A stretch of 64,000 bases of DNA from Microbulbifer elongatus (GTDB lineage Bacteria > Pseudomonadota > Gammaproteobacteria > Pseudomonadales > Cellvibrionaceae): positions 2,527,501 to 2,591,500 of the forward strand of contig NZ_CP088953.1 of NCBI RefSeq assembly GCF_021165935.1, given 5' to 3'. The translations under genes and the position numbers were made by a program. Positions 63,114 to 64,000 of this stretch are shown one piece after another (within the stretch, counting starts at the first letter, position 1; the number at the start of each line of letters is the position of its first letter). The notes below the pieces were generated by a model, which did no database searches, had not been told where the DNA came from, and saw nothing but the letters and a program-made list of their open reading frames with translations.

Positions 63114-64000
63114 TCAGAGCTCCATAACCAGGCGGAAACCGACCTCTTTGGAACGCGCCTTTTCATTGAGGCCGGTGCGGTAGTCTGAGCTGATGTTACG
63201 CAGTGGCTCGCGCATGGAGCCCCCGCGCACCACGCGCAGGTCGCAGTTTTTCAGCTGTACCGGGCGCGCATCGCTGCGGTGATTGGTGAAATCGCCTAGA
63301 AAGCAATCCTGTACCCATTCACCGGCGTTGCCGGCGGTATCGTATAGGCCAAAGTCATTGGCCTTGTAGTGTCCTACCGGTGCGCTGGAAATAGAGAACA
63401 GGGAGTTGAATTCGCTGGCGCAGCCACGGCGGCAGTTGGCTTTACCCCGTGCGCTGCTGTCTCCCCACCAGAAGGGGGTATCGCTGTCTGCACGGGCGGC
63501 GTACTCCCACTCCGCTTCACTGGCCAGCCGGTATCTATGTCCGGTCTGTTCGCTGAGCCATTGCGCGTATTCCTGCGCTTCCTGCCAGCTGACATTGATC
63601 ACCGGTCGGGTGCCGCGACCCCAGCCCTGGTCGCCCGGTAGGCCCTGGCCACTGGCTTTGGCGTAGCGGTCGTAATCATTGAAAGTGACTTCGTGTACGC
63701 CAATGGCGTACGGGCGGCGGATCGTAATCTTGTGTTCCGGGCTGGTGAATGGGCGAGCGTTATTTCCCATGGTGAAAGAGCCTGGCGACACCACAACCAT
63801 CTCCGGTCCATTGCCGCCATCTTTCAGAGGTGACTGAAAAGATTTACCCGGAAAAAATTTGCGCTCAAGCTGCACGGCCAGATTGACGTCGGCACCGCTG
63901 ACCTCGACCCAGCGCCGCACGGTACTGTAACCCGGTTTGCTCACTTCCACGTCGTAGCGACCGGGCTCCAGGGCAATCCCAGGGGAGTAGCGGGGCACGA
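63114..64000 (-). CDS. PEGA plus formylglycine-generating-enzyme-like (SUMF1) domain protein, 5' truncated by window
   Basis: Frame open to the right edge, so the N-terminus is missing. The visible part has a PEGA domain (PGRYDVEVSKPGYSTVRRWVEV, about 12-45) and then an FGE-sulfatase domain: MVVVSPGSFTMG, EVTFNDYDRYAK, NVSWQEAQEYAQWLSEQTGH, RLASEAEWEYAAR, GNAGEWVQD, VVRGGSMRE and GFRLVMEL. Most bacterial proteins of this type are not sulfatase activators but bind or modify other partners, often beside kinases. It converges on rlmKL with a 55-bp gap. Confidence 0.88.
   Translation of the reverse strand, partial: VPRYSPGIALEPGRYDVEVSKPGYSTVRRWVEVSGADVNLAVQLERKFFPGKSFQSPLKDGGNGPEMVVVSPGSFTMGNNARPFTSPEHKITIRRPYAIGVHEVTFNDYDRYAKASGQGLPGDQGWGRGTRPVINVSWQEAQEYAQWLSEQTGHRYRLASEAEWEYAARADSDTPFWWGDSSARGKANCRRGCASEFNSLFSISSAPVGHYKANDFGLYDTAGNAGEWVQDCFLGDFTNHRSDARPVQLKNCDLRVVRGGSMREPLRNISSDYRTGLNEKARSKEVGFRLVMEL

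Overview
The window looks like a gammaproteobacterial chromosome, most likely from the marine Cellvibrionales (a Microbulbifer-like organism). The evidence is the ppiB-lpxH / glnS-cysS neighbourhood, a 180-kDa-type NAD-glutamate dehydrogenase, rmf, rlmKL, a MoxR/Bat operon and a DUF3012 lipoprotein. The genus is inferred from gene content, not proven.

Layout. 1-5.3 kb: SulP transporter tail, lpxH and ppiB (minus), glnS and cysS (plus). 5.4-12.4 kb: DUF3012 lipoprotein, then an mksF-mksE-mksB (MukBEF-like) condensin operon. It has no mksG/jetD nuclease gene beside it, carries a palindromic repeat between mksE and mksB, and is followed by a 36-bp tandem repeat and a small coiled-coil gene. 12.5-17 kb: msrC, an aminopropyltransferase-like gene, a small helical protein, and a folD-rsuA-rsmC operon (minus) with a structured leader. 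17.2-21.7 kb: two tRNA operons with textbook stringent-type promoters (Pro-Arg-His and Val-Asp) flanking cysC and a secreted DUF6351 protein.

21.8-24 kb: an accessory insert just 3' of tRNA-Asp. It is a tightly overlapping xre-res toxin-antitoxin pair whose third gene is a PLP enzyme of the ACC-deaminase / D-cysteine desulfhydrase family. nadK follows.

25.1-46.4 kb: a visibly AT-richer surface-glycan locus. It holds the complete pseudaminic acid set pseB-C-F-G-H-I, three GT2 glycosyltransferases, two very large GT-B-like proteins (one with a C-terminal GT-D-like domain, one apparently frameshifted near its end), a sulfotransferase and a sugar epimerase. Two unusual fusions also lie here: an ABC-TMD-like membrane domain joined to a kinase-like domain, and a glycosyltransferase-like domain joined to a PL5 alginate-lyase-type domain. 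No Wzx/Wzy or complete ABC exporter is visible, so polymerisation and export would have to be encoded elsewhere or use the unrecognised proteins. The solitary cysC at 17.9 kb could supply PAPS to the sulfotransferase. This locus, with its fusion proteins, is the best candidate for an undescribed system.

46.4-53.6 kb: a minus-strand moxR-DUF58-DUF4381-batA-batB(C)-batD operon with overlapping genes. 54-64 kb: NAD-glutamate dehydrogenase, pyrD, rmf (minus), rlmKL and the 3' part of a PEGA/formylglycine-generating-enzyme-like gene cut by the right edge. All functional calls come from reading motifs by eye; no database search was run.
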